DNA of 64,000 bases from MRBY01 sp943371005. Lineage in GTDB: Bacteria; Cyanobacteriota; Cyanobacteriia; Cyanobacteriales; MRBY01. Location: the NCBI GenBank assembly GCA_943371005.1, contig CALRTB020000004.1, forward strand, positions 186,001 through 250,000, read 5' to 3'. This document shows, in pieces, positions 32,733 to 41,141 of the stretch. The notes under the pieces were generated by a model. It was not told the origin of the DNA. It saw only the letters and a list, made by a program, of their open reading frames with translations, and did no database searches. Position numbers and translations under genes: made by a program. Every line of letters begins with the position of its first letter. The first letter of the stretch is position 1.

Positions 32733-34250
32733 ATGATTAGTATCAGACCCGACGAAATTAGTAGCATTATTCGTCAACAAATTGAGTCCTACGACCAAAA
32801 AGTTCAAGTCGATAACGTCGGCACCGTACTTCAAGTCGGTGATGGGATTGCTCGGATCTATGGTCTTGAGCAGGCCATGGCCGGTGAATTGCTTGAGTTT
32901 GAAGATGGTACCGTGGGGATCGCCCTCAACCTTGAAGAAGATAACGTCGGCGCCGTATTGATGGGTGACGGTCGTGACATTCAAGAAGGTAGTAGCGTTA
33001 AATCCACTGGCCGGATCGCAGAAATTCCCGTTGGTGAAGCCATCGTTGGTCGTGTCGTTGACGCCCTCGCCCGCCCCCTTGATGGGAAAGGTGATATTGC
33101 CTCCACCGATACCCGCCTCATCGAATTCATGGCCCCTGGGATTATTGCCCGTCGTTCTGTCCATGAACCGATGCAGACTGGGATTACGGCAATTGACGCC
33201 ATGATTCCCGTCGGTCGGGGTCAGCGGGAATTGATTATCGGTGACCGTCAAACTGGTAAAACGGCCGTGGCGGTTGACACGATCATCAACCAGAAAGATG
33301 AAGATGTCATTTGTGTCTACGTGGCCGTTGGTCAAAAGGCATCCACTGTTGCTCAGGTTGTCTCTACCCTCGAATCTAAGGGCGCTTTAGATTACACCGT
33401 CGTTGTGGCAGCAAATGCCAACGATCCGGCAACTCTGCAATACCTTGCCCCCTACACTGGTGCGGCGATCGCCGAGCACTTCATGTACCAAGGTAAGGCG
33501 ACCCTCGTTGTGTACGATGATCTTACCAAGCAAGCCCAAGCGTACCGCCAAATGTCCTTGCTGCTCCGTCGTCCCCCCGGACGTGAAGCATATCCCGGTG
33601 ACGTCTTCTACTTGCACTCTCGTTTGTTAGAACGGGCGGCAAAACTCAGCGATGAACTCGGTGGCGGTAGCATGACAGCCCTACCGATCATTGAAACCCA
33701 AGCCGGTGACGTTTCCGCTTACATTCCCACCAACGTTATTTCGATTACCGACGGTCAGATCTTCTTGTCTTCTGACCTATTCAACGCGGGCTTCCGTCCG
33801 GCAATTAACGCGGGTATTTCTGTATCCCGGGTTGGTTCTGCGGCGCAGACCAAAGCGATGAAGAAAGTTGCTGGTAAACTCAAGCTGGAATTGGCTCAGT
33901 TCGCTGAACTCGAAGCCTTTGCTCAGTTTGCTTCTGACCTGGATGCAGCAACTCAAAACCAGTTAGCCCGGGGTCAGCGTCTCCGTCAGATCCTCAAGCA
34001 AGCCCAAAATTCGCCTCTTTCTGTCGCTGAACAGGTGGCGATTGTATATGCTGGCTTGAATGGCTACCTTGATGAAATCCCTGTCGATCGCGTGGTTGAG
34101 TTCACCACTGGCCTGCGTCAGTACCTTGCCACCAGCAAAGCCCGGTACGGTGAAATCATTGCCAACGACAAAGCGTTGACCGATGAGGCAGAAACCCTCC
34201 TGAAAGAGGCGATCGCCGAGCACAAGCAAAGTTTCGCCGCTGCGGCCTAA
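32733..34250 (+). CDS. atpA: ATP synthase alpha subunit
   Basis: Non-catalytic nucleotide-binding subunit of F1. The 505-residue protein has the P-loop GDRQTGKT near residue 171, DDLTKQAQAYRQMSLLLRRPPGREAYPGD in the central domain (seen as DDLTKQAQAYRQMSLL and RPPGREAYPGD), and FNAGFRPAINAGISVSRVGS. Length is normal. It lies 101 bases after the delta gene. Confidence 0.98.
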   Translation: MISIRPDEISSIIRQQIESYDQKVQVDNVGTVLQVGDGIARIYGLEQAMAGELLEFEDGTVGIALNLEEDNVGAVLMGDGRDIQEGSSVKSTGRIAEIPVGEAIVGRVVDALARPLDGKGDIASTDTRLIEFMAPGIIARRSVHEPMQTGITAIDAMIPVGRGQRELIIGDRQTGKTAVAVDTIINQKDEDVICVYVAVGQKASTVAQVVSTLESKGALDYTVVVAANANDPATLQYLAPYTGAAIAEHFMYQGKATLVVYDDLTKQAQAYRQMSLLLRRPPGREAYPGDVFYLHSRLLERAAKLSDELGGGSMTALPIIETQAGDVSAYIPTNVISITDGQIFLSSDLFNAGFRPAINAGISVSRVGSAAQTKAMKKVAGKLKLELAQFAELEAFAQFASDLDAATQNQLARGQRLRQILKQAQNSPLSVAEQVAIVYAGLNGYLDEIPVDRVVEFTTGLRQYLATSKARYGEIIANDKALTDEAETLLKEAIAEHKQSFAAAA

Positions 34251-34262
34251 GCAGATGATCAT

Positions 34263-34307
34263 GTCGCCTGTAGCCCATGGCCAGCATCACCAGCGGTTGC
34301 AGGCGAC
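34263..34307 (+). other. intercistronic stem-loop between atpA and the gamma gene
   Basis: Perfect GC-rich arms GTCGCCTG (34263-34270) and CAGGCGAC (34300-34307) enclose 29 bases. No T run follows and the gamma gene starts 27 bases later, so this is probably an mRNA stability or processing element. Confidence 0.5.
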
Positions 34308-34334
34308 CCAGAATCGAACTAAGGGATATTACTC

Positions 34335-35279
34335 ATGCCAAACCTAAAGGGGATTCGCGACCGGATTCAATCCGTCAAAAATACCAAGAAAATTACCGAA
34401 GCGATGCGTCTGGTGGCCGCGGCAAAAGTACGTCGCGCCCAAGAACAGGTGACTTCCACCCGTCCCTTTGCTAACACGCTCTTACAGGTGCTCTATAGCC
34501 TCAAGAGTCGTCTCCGCCTTGAAGAAGCAGATTTGCCCCTCCTCAAGCAACGGGAAGTAAAGTGCGTCGGTCTGTTGGTCATCACTGGCGATCGCGGCCT
34601 TTGCGGTGGCTATAACGCCAACATCATCCGTAAAGCCGAACAAAGAGCAAAAGAATTAGCAGCAGCCGGCATCAACTACAAGTTTGTGCTGGTGGGCCGT
34701 AAAGCGGTGCAATATTTCCAGAATCGCCAAGCCCCCGTTGCTAAAACCTATGCTGGTTTAGAACAAATTCCTTCGGCAGCAGAAGCATCGGACATTGCCG
34801 ATGAACTGCTCTCTTTGTTCCTCTCAGAAGAAGTGGACAAAATTGAACTGATTTATACACGTTTTGTGTCTTTGATCAGTTCTCAACCTGTCGTTCAAAC
34901 TCTATTGCCTTTGGTGCCTGAAGCACTAACCAACCCTGACGACGAAACTTTCAACCTGATTACCCGGGGTGGTAAGTTTCAAGTTGAACGGGAAAAGGTA
35001 GCAACAGAAGTTAAGGAACTGCCCGCAGATATGATCTTCGAGCAGGATCCGAAGGACATTCTCAATGCGTTGTTACCGCTATATCTCAGTAACCAACTGT
35101 TACGGGCGCTCCAGGAAGGGGCAGCGAGTGAGTTGGCAGCCCGGATGACAGCGATGAACAATGCCAGTGACAACGCTTCTGATCTGATGAAAACCCTGAC
35201 GTTGTCCTATAACAAGGCCCGTCAGGCTGCCATTACCCAGGAGCTGTCAGAGGTAGTAGCCGGTGCAAATGCACTCTAA
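34335..35279 (+). CDS. atpG: ATP synthase gamma subunit
   Basis: Central rotor shaft of F1, 314 residues. The N-terminal coil has LKGIRDRIQSVKNTKKITEAM and the C-terminal coil ends ITQELSEVVAGANAL. Between about residues 195 and 235 is the extra segment found only in photosynthetic gamma subunits (NLITRGGKFQVEREK to FEQDPKDIL). It lacks the redox-active cysteine pair of chloroplast gamma, as expected for cyanobacteria, so it should not be thiol regulated. AAGGGA lies eight bases ahead of the ATG. Also named atpC in plastid nomenclature. Last gene of the operon. Confidence 0.97.
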   Translation: MPNLKGIRDRIQSVKNTKKITEAMRLVAAAKVRRAQEQVTSTRPFANTLLQVLYSLKSRLRLEEADLPLLKQREVKCVGLLVITGDRGLCGGYNANIIRKAEQRAKELAAAGINYKFVLVGRKAVQYFQNRQAPVAKTYAGLEQIPSAAEASDIADELLSLFLSEEVDKIELIYTRFVSLISSQPVVQTLLPLVPEALTNPDDETFNLITRGGKFQVEREKVATEVKELPADMIFEQDPKDILNALLPLYLSNQLLRALQEGAASELAARMTAMNNASDNASDLMKTLTLSYNKARQAAITQELSEVVAGANAL

Positions 35280-35352
35280 AAGACGAACAAGTTATTTCCA
35301 TTATCGTCACTAACTCCAACAGTTACTTGAAGACGGTTCTAATAATATAGAA

Positions 35353-35383
35353 AGGGTGGCATAACCATGTCACTCTTTTTTTG
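35353..35383 (+). terminator. terminator of the large atp operon
   Basis: AGGGTGGCAT (35353-35362) pairs with ATGTCACTCT (35367-35376), with two G-U pairs and a 4-base loop, followed by a run of T. Confidence 0.8.
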
Positions 35384-35582
35384 TCGTGGTCTGGGGAAGT
35401 GATCGCCAAAGAGTTTCAATGGATTTTTAGAGGGGATCAATTTACTGACCAAGGGAGATTTTTTTGGTGAATTTCAATTGAAATATCTCGCATTAGATAA
35501 TCCGTCCCAGACCCATCACCTTGGCAAACGCCTCTGGAAACGTCAAAATAGAATATTGAAATGTCAATTGTGGGTTCCATTT

Positions 35583-36338
35583 GTGAGTCAAGTTCGCACC
35601 GTTTCCGATACGAAGCGTGATTTTTATACACACCATACTCGGCCAATTAATTCGATTTTTCGGCGCGTCGTCGAAGAACTTTTGGTCGAAATGCATTTAT
35701 TGTCGGTGAATGCCGATTTTCGCTACGATCCTTTCTATGCATTGGGTGTTGTCACGTCCTTTGAGCGCTTTATGCAAGGCTATCGCCCAGAAGCAGATAA
35801 AGTTTCTATTTTCCAAAGTATGTGCCAAGCAATTGGGGGCGATGCCAACCGTTATAAAGAAGATGCAATGGCCCTGGTTGAACTAGCAAAACGCTGTTCT
35901 GGCACGCAACTCATTGAGTGTTTCCGGCAAGATGTGCCCCCCGAAGGTGCCCAAGAATTGTGGGAAAAAATTGAGGCGATCGCCAAAAATGATCACTTCA
36001 AATATAGTCGGTTGTTTGCCATTGGTATTTATACTTTCCTAGGTGAATCAGAGCCGCAACTCCTAGAAGACACCGAGAAGCGCGATGAAATGCTGACCAC
36101 GGTCACCGCAGGTCTGAATCTCCCTGAGGAGAAAATGAAAAAAGACTTGGATCTGTATCGCAGCAACCTCGAAAAAATGAACCAAGTCCTAGAGGTTTTA
36201 GAAGATGCCCTTGCTGTAGAACGGCAACGTCGGGAAAAGGCAGAAGCAGAGGCCAAGGCAAAAGCAGCAGAAGCCACTGCGGTGACTGAAACCAGCGACG
36301 AACCAAAAGAAACCAGCGAATCCGGCTCCGATGCTTAG
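35583..36338 (+). CDS. thf1: Thf1 / Psb29, PSII biogenesis protein
   Basis: Thylakoid formation 1 protein, needed for normal PSII assembly and repair and reported to act with FtsH proteases. The conserved region begins RTVSDTKRDFYTHHTRPIN and continues RRVVEELLVEMHLLSVN and ALGVVTSFERFM. The C-terminus is a long coiled coil ending in an Ala/Glu-rich tail. The frame is open 35 codons further upstream with no ATG and poor conservation; the GTG at 35583 fits the family start. The gene lies about 300 bases after the atp operon, behind its terminator. Confidence 0.93.
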   Translation: MSQVRTVSDTKRDFYTHHTRPINSIFRRVVEELLVEMHLLSVNADFRYDPFYALGVVTSFERFMQGYRPEADKVSIFQSMCQAIGGDANRYKEDAMALVELAKRCSGTQLIECFRQDVPPEGAQELWEKIEAIAKNDHFKYSRLFAIGIYTFLGESEPQLLEDTEKRDEMLTTVTAGLNLPEEKMKKDLDLYRSNLEKMNQVLEVLEDALAVERQRREKAEAEAKAKAAEATAVTETSDEPKETSESGSDA

Positions 36339-36392
36339 GATTGCCCGTGCGAAACCTTGATTCTTAAATGTTATTGATTAACACCTTGATCC

Positions 36393-36866
36393 TCAGGATT
36401 TTTCATGACCCTTGTGGGGCAAAAACTGCAGGTCGAGGTGTTCTTTAATGGGCAATTGTGGCGGTGAAATCGTCCCTTCTTCTACGGTGTCGATAATCGC
36501 CTGTTCTTGGATAAAAAATTCTCCGAAATCTTGCTGCTGGAGTTGCAACTCATGGAATTGTAGTTGTCCGGCGATCGCCAATTTTGCCCCAGGCTCCGGC
36601 AGCGGAGTTTCCGTAATCACCCAAATGCGCCCGGTACTGTCCTGCAATTCGTAAGCGCCTTGGTTGAGGAGAGGCACCCGCTGGGTGACAGTGCCTTGGA
36701 CATACACCTCAACCCCCGGTGACACAGCCCCAAGACTGGCAATGGGCTGCCTGGTCGTGCCGAGGTTTTCCTGTTGAGATAAAACTGTCCAGGGAGTACA
36801 GCCGATTAAATTTACAGCGATGAAGCCGCTAAGACACCACCGACTAACTTTGAAGGCGATCGCCAT
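36393..36866 (-). CDS. small OB-fold lipoprotein, unknown function
   Basis: A 157-residue exported protein. The N-terminus has basic residues, a hydrophobic segment and the lipobox-like VNLIGC, so the cysteine near residue 23 is probably lipidated. The mature part looks like a single OB-type beta-barrel: VYVQGTVTQRVPLLNQGAYELQD, seen as VYVQGTVTQRVPL and GAYELQDSTGRIWV, then AKLAIAGQLQF. It resembles the bacterial OB-fold (BOF-like) secreted proteins. The ATG at 36866 is preferred to a GTG three codons upstream. It converges on thf1. Confidence 0.72.
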   Translation of the reverse strand: MAIAFKVSRWCLSGFIAVNLIGCTPWTVLSQQENLGTTRQPIASLGAVSPGVEVYVQGTVTQRVPLLNQGAYELQDSTGRIWVITETPLPEPGAKLAIAGQLQFHELQLQQQDFGEFFIQEQAIIDTVEEGTISPPQLPIKEHLDLQFLPHKGHEKS

Positions 36867-37120
36867 AGACAACACAAGCTTATAAACGCATCATTGAGAT
36901 CAAAAAAGTATTTCCAGTGTACTCGATTCCCTGGAAGCTGCAAAAAGTCCTGGAGCTAGCAGTGATTTTTCTCAAAAGAACTTTCTAGATCATTTTGTGA
37001 TGTACTGCCCCTGAAATATCAACAAGATTGTCTAAATTTGTGGAATCGTATCGAGGCCCGTCTTGCCCAGAAACTCCCTTGCTAGGATCAAAGGCAGCAT
37101 TTCTAGCCGACGGTTCCCCT

Positions 37121-38737
37121 ATGGTTTCTCCCCAAAACCCAGTTCAGATCTATGACACCACCCTCCGCGATGGTTGTCAGCGGGAAGGTCTTGCCCTCTC
37201 CCTCGAAGATAAAGTCCGCATCGCCCAGCACCTCGACCGCCTCGGCATTCCTTTTATTGAAGGGGGCTGGCCAGGGGCGAATCCAAAGGATGAACAATTT
37301 TTTCTACATCTCCGGGAATACCCACTCCAGCAAGCTAAAATTGTCGCCTTTTGTTCAACACGACGCCCCCATTCTGCCGTCGAAACCGATCCTTTACTCC
37401 AATCGTCCCTCCGGGCCCAAACTCACTGGATTACCTTATTTGGGAAATCTTGGGATCTCCATGTCACCCTCGGTTTAGGCACCACCTTGGCGGAAAATTG
37501 CGCGATGATTCGGGAGAGTATCGCCTATCTAAAATCCCAAAATCGACGGGTAATTTATGATGCGGAACATTGGTTTGATGGCTATCAACAAAACCCTGAA
37601 TATGCCCTCAAAACCCTTGAAGCAGCGATCCAAGGGGGAGCCGAATATTTAGTTTTGTGTGACACCAACGGCGGTACATTGCCCCAAGGGATTACGACTA
37701 GTTTCCAGGATATTCAACGGGCATTTCCGGATCTCCAGATTCCCCTCGGCATCCACACCCACAATGATTCGGGGATGGCTGTGGCTAATGCAGTGATGGC
37801 AGTACAGGCCGGGGCCACCATGGTACAGGGCACTGTCAATGGCTACGGAGAACGGTGTGGCAATGCCAATTTATGTACGTTGATTCCCACCTTGCAACTG
37901 AAATTAAATCAGCCCTGTTTAGCTCCGGAAAAACTACAACAACTCACCGGTACGAGCCGCTTAATCAGTGAAATTGTTAATTTGGCCCCTGATGACCATG
38001 CGCCCTATGTGGGTCGTTCGGCCTTTGCCCATAAGGGAGGAATTCATGTGTCGGCGGTACAAAAAAATGCCCTCACCTATGAACATATTGACCCGCAAAC
38101 GGTAGGTAATGAGCGGCGGATTGTGGTGTCGGAACAGGCGGGCTTAAGCAATATTTTAGCCAAGGCGAAAAGCTTCGGTATTGCGTTGGAGAAAACGGAT
38201 CTGGCCAGTCGAATGATCTTGCAAAAATTAAAGGATTTGGAGCATGAGGGGTATCAATTTGAAGCGGCGGAGGCGAGTTTTCAGTTATTAATTCGCTCGG
38301 CCTTGGGGCATCGGCAGGAATTTTTTAAACTGCGGGGGTTCCATGTGAATTGTGATGTGGGAGAAACCCAAAGTACGGCGATCGCCACGATCAAGTTAGA
38401 GGTGAATGGAAAAAATTTGCTCGAAGCAGCGGAGGGCAATGGCCCCGTTTCGGCATTGGATCAGGCCCTGCGGAAAGTGTTGACGAAATTTTACCCAGAG
38501 ATTGCCGAGTTCCAGCTAACGGATTACAAGGTACGGATTTTGGATGGGGCAGCAGGCACCGGCGCGAAAACGAGGGTTTTGGTGGAATCGAGCGATGGCT
38601 TAGAACGGTGGACAACGGTAGGCGTCTCAGCCAATATCCTTGAGGCCTCCTATCGCGCCGTGGTCGAGGGCATTGAGTATGGTTTGTTGCGGCGATCGCC
38701 TTATCCGTCTGTGCCTTTACCTGTGGCAACTCCATAA
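37121..38737 (+). CDS. cimA: citramalate synthase / isopropylmalate synthase-like enzyme
   Basis: Condenses acetyl-CoA with pyruvate to citramalate, opening the threonine-independent isoleucine pathway; this is the usual activity of the group. The 538-residue protein has the HMGL-like TIM barrel with VQIYDTTLRDGCQREG, LGIHTHNDSGMAVANA and NGYGERCGNANL, then a C-terminal LeuA-type regulatory domain (about 405-530). That length and the LRDGCQREG variant fit CimA better than LeuA. The ATG at 37121 is used; the frame is open 31 codons further upstream without an ATG. Confidence 0.88.
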   Translation: MVSPQNPVQIYDTTLRDGCQREGLALSLEDKVRIAQHLDRLGIPFIEGGWPGANPKDEQFFLHLREYPLQQAKIVAFCSTRRPHSAVETDPLLQSSLRAQTHWITLFGKSWDLHVTLGLGTTLAENCAMIRESIAYLKSQNRRVIYDAEHWFDGYQQNPEYALKTLEAAIQGGAEYLVLCDTNGGTLPQGITTSFQDIQRAFPDLQIPLGIHTHNDSGMAVANAVMAVQAGATMVQGTVNGYGERCGNANLCTLIPTLQLKLNQPCLAPEKLQQLTGTSRLISEIVNLAPDDHAPYVGRSAFAHKGGIHVSAVQKNALTYEHIDPQTVGNERRIVVSEQAGLSNILAKAKSFGIALEKTDLASRMILQKLKDLEHEGYQFEAAEASFQLLIRSALGHRQEFFKLRGFHVNCDVGETQSTAIATIKLEVNGKNLLEAAEGNGPVSALDQALRKVLTKFYPEIAEFQLTDYKVRILDGAAGTGAKTRVLVESSDGLERWTTVGVSANILEASYRAVVEGIEYGLLRRSPYPSVPLPVATP

Positions 38738-38842
38738 CCCTAAGTCTATAGGAGCAGCATAGACTTTTCGACCAATCTTTTGATGCAGGAAATTTGACAT
38801 TTGCAGGCGATCGCCGCCCCTCCTTTTTTGATCTGAGCTAGT

Positions 38843-39019
38843 ATGGTTTGCAAGTCAAAATACCTAGAAGATTTTGGGTATCAGCGTGTTTCATTGCCGT
38901 CTCTTGTTCTAGTTGCCGGACTAACTCAACTCAGATTTTTAGTCTATTTTCTGGTTCTGGTGTGTATCTACTACAACCCAAACCGCAGAGGCCCCCTCCT
39001 TAGAAAATTAGTGATTTAA
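38843..39019 (+). CDS. possible 58-residue membrane ORF upstream of the oxidase cluster
   Basis: A short reading frame from ATG with a hydrophobic stretch (about residues 18-43) and a basic C-terminal tail. No Shine-Dalgarno is visible, it uses several AGA codons and I do not recognise it. It is listed because it is the only candidate gene in the 342-base stretch between cimA and the first DUF2231 gene. The stretch also holds one HIP1 site and a TAGTAT that could be a -10 box (38839-38844), which would exclude this ORF's ATG. Confidence 0.22.
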   Translation: MVCKSKYLEDFGYQRVSLPSLVLVAGLTQLRFLVYFLVLVCIYYNPNRRGPLLRKLVI

Positions 39020-39079
39020 AAAGTTGCTAAAGGTTCAATATTCCTGGGGATTGGGTCGCATCCTCTCCACTCAATTTTC

Positions 39080-39580
39080 ATGTTTGATAATCTTCTTCCC
39101 CCCCTCAACGAGCATAATCTCCCCTATCCCGATACGATTCACCCGATTGTGGTGCATTTCGTGATTGCGATGGTGTTGTTTGCCTTTTTCTGTGATGTAG
39201 TGGGCTATTTCAGCCGTAAGCCAAAATTTTATGAGGTGAGCTGGTGGAATATGTTCGTCGCCACGGTCTCGATTTTTATTGCCATTATCTTCGGGCAAAT
39301 CGAAGCGGGTTTGGCGATCGCCTACGATGCCGTCGAACCTGTGCTAAATCTCCACACAATTATTGGTTGGTCACTGTCGGGGATTATCGCGGCATTGACC
39401 GGTTGGCGCTACGTCATTCGTGCTAAAAACCCGGAAACCTTGCCAATGTCTTATCTGGGCATGGGGGTAATTTTGACCGGGATTGTTTTTTTTCAGGTGT
39501 ATCTCGGCGACAAACTGGTGTGGGTCTATGGACTCCACACGACAGAAATTGTCCAGGCAGCGAAAGAGGGACTTTTATAA
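39080..39580 (+). CDS. DUF2231 membrane protein, oxidase-linked (first copy)
   Basis: A 166-residue protein with four hydrophobic segments (about 25-45, 58-80, 92-112, 128-146). Histidines sit at or near membrane borders: TIHPIVVHFVIAM at the start, NLHTIIGW in the middle and YGLHTTEIV at the end. This is the DUF2231 pattern; the family has no firm function. The histidine placement would allow heme b binding, which is inference. It ends three bases before the second DUF2231 gene, and the oxidase genes follow on the same strand, so it is probably an accessory or electron-transfer partner of the oxidase. Confidence 0.85.
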   Translation: MFDNLLPPLNEHNLPYPDTIHPIVVHFVIAMVLFAFFCDVVGYFSRKPKFYEVSWWNMFVATVSIFIAIIFGQIEAGLAIAYDAVEPVLNLHTIIGWSLSGIIAALTGWRYVIRAKNPETLPMSYLGMGVILTGIVFFQVYLGDKLVWVYGLHTTEIVQAAKEGLL

Positions 39581-39583
39581 GCG

Positions 39584-40183
39584 ATGTATTCTGATCTGCT
39601 CAATCAACTGAATCTAGGCGCAAACGGTTTACCCTATAGCATTCCCATCCACCCGAATCTGGTGCATTTAACTCTGGGGCTGTTCATCATTGGCATTGCT
39701 TTCGATATTGTCGGGGTATTCTTTACCTTTGAGCGTCCCATTTTTAAATATTTGGCGATCCCAGCGACCCGCTCTAATTTCTTTGATGTGGGCTGGTACA
39801 ACATGGTGGCGGCGTCGATTATCACCTTCTTTACGGTGACAGCAGGCTTCTACGAAATGTTGTTGATGGATGCCCCGTCCGATGTGAAAAGCGCCTGGAA
39901 TTTTAATGCCATTGACACGATGATCTGGCACGGGATCGGTGGCGTTTTGTTGCTGGCGCTCATCGTGGGCATGACGGTTTGGCGAGGATTTCAGCGTTAT
40001 GTGTGGCGCAGCGATCGCAGTCGGCAGGTGCAATGGTGGTACCTGTTGGCGGGACTGGTGATTATGTTTGTGATGTATGTCCACGGCACCCTGGGCGCAC
40101 AGTTAGCGGCGGAATTTGGCGCCCACAATACAGCGGGTCATCTACTCCGGCTCGGTGAAGATCCCAATGTGTTGTTGCGGTAA
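39584..40183 (+). CDS. DUF2231 membrane protein, oxidase-linked (second copy)
   Basis: A 199-residue paralogue of the preceding gene, again with four membrane segments. It repeats the histidine pattern: IPIHPNLVHLTLG, MIWHGIGGVLLL and YVHGTLGAQLAAEFGAHNTAGH, seen as MYVHGTLGAQ and GAHNTAGH. The two proteins probably form a heterodimer. It starts three bases after the first copy and ends 18 bases before ctaC, so the five genes from here to ctaE look like one operon. Confidence 0.86.
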   Translation: MYSDLLNQLNLGANGLPYSIPIHPNLVHLTLGLFIIGIAFDIVGVFFTFERPIFKYLAIPATRSNFFDVGWYNMVAASIITFFTVTAGFYEMLLMDAPSDVKSAWNFNAIDTMIWHGIGGVLLLALIVGMTVWRGFQRYVWRSDRSRQVQWWYLLAGLVIMFVMYVHGTLGAQLAAEFGAHNTAGHLLRLGEDPNVLLR

Positions 40184-40201
40184 GGGGGAAAAAATTAGGC
40201 T

Positions 40202-41095
40202 ATGAAATTAAAAACGGTTCTCTCACTGACGGCGATCGCCCTAATTTTAGGGATATTTAGCTACAACGTTGGGCAATGGTCTTACAGTTGGTTGCCGCCC
40301 CAGGCTTCCGTAGAATCGCAATTGGTGGATCGGCTGTTTAGCATCATGGTGGCGATTGGCACATTTATCCTGTTTGGGGTAGGTGGCACCATGACCTACT
40401 CGATCCTCTTCCACCGGGCAGGAAGGTACGACACCAGTGATGGCCCCCCCATCGAAGGAAATATCAAACTCGAAATCATCTGGACAACGATCCCCTTCCT
40501 GATCGTGATTTATTTAGCGTATTTCAGTTACCAGACCTACCACGAGATGAATATTCAAGCTCCTGGTCACGTCCATCAGGCAGCCCTCGTGAAAAATGTC
40601 GCCAGCGGGATGACCACCATGGATATGCCCGTGACAAATGTGGAAGTGACGGCAAAGCAATGGGCCTGGATTTTTCATTATCCCGAAAAAAATGTCACCA
40701 GCACCGAACTCCATCTCCCGGTGAATCAACGCGCTCACTTTATTCTGCGATCGCCCGATGTGATCCATGGCTTTTTTATTCCCGCCTTCCGGGTGAAGCA
40801 GGACGTGATCCCCTTTGAAGATACCGACTTTGAATTTACGCCGATCCAGGAAGGACAATACCGGATTCGTGATTCCCAATTTAGCGGCACCTATTTCGCA
40901 GCGATGCAAGCTGATGTCGTGGTGGAATCCCAGGAAGACTACCAAACCTGGTTAAACCAAGCGGCCCGCCAAACGCCGACTCCAGCACCCAACCAAGCCG
41001 CCAGTGAATACGCCCGCCGTCAACAGAAAGAAGACCGCGCCGCCTGGAAAACTGTCCCCCCTGCGCCGCCACCTGTGGTGAATTACCATCCCTAA
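40202..41095 (+). CDS. ctaC: alternative oxidase subunit II lacking the CuA site
   Basis: Subunit II of a heme-copper terminal oxidase, 297 residues. It has a signal-like first segment, two membrane helices (about 48-70 and 92-112) and a cupredoxin domain with AKQWAWIFHYPEK and DVIHGFFIPAFRVKQD. The CuA ligand motif is replaced by DSQFSGTYFAAM: both cysteines, the glutamate and the second histidine are missing, and the whole protein has no cysteine. It therefore cannot accept electrons from cytochrome c or plastocyanin in the usual way and should oxidise quinol. This fits the cyanobacterial alternative respiratory terminal oxidase (ARTO). The C-terminal 50 residues are Pro/Ala-rich. Confidence 0.93.
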   Translation: MKLKTVLSLTAIALILGIFSYNVGQWSYSWLPPQASVESQLVDRLFSIMVAIGTFILFGVGGTMTYSILFHRAGRYDTSDGPPIEGNIKLEIIWTTIPFLIVIYLAYFSYQTYHEMNIQAPGHVHQAALVKNVASGMTTMDMPVTNVEVTAKQWAWIFHYPEKNVTSTELHLPVNQRAHFILRSPDVIHGFFIPAFRVKQDVIPFEDTDFEFTPIQEGQYRIRDSQFSGTYFAAMQADVVVESQEDYQTWLNQAARQTPTPAPNQAASEYARRQQKEDRAAWKTVPPAPPPVVNYHP

Positions 41096-41141
41096 GTTTT
41101 TGTTATTCGTCCTCTGAATTTTTTTGTAAGCCCTCAGAACC

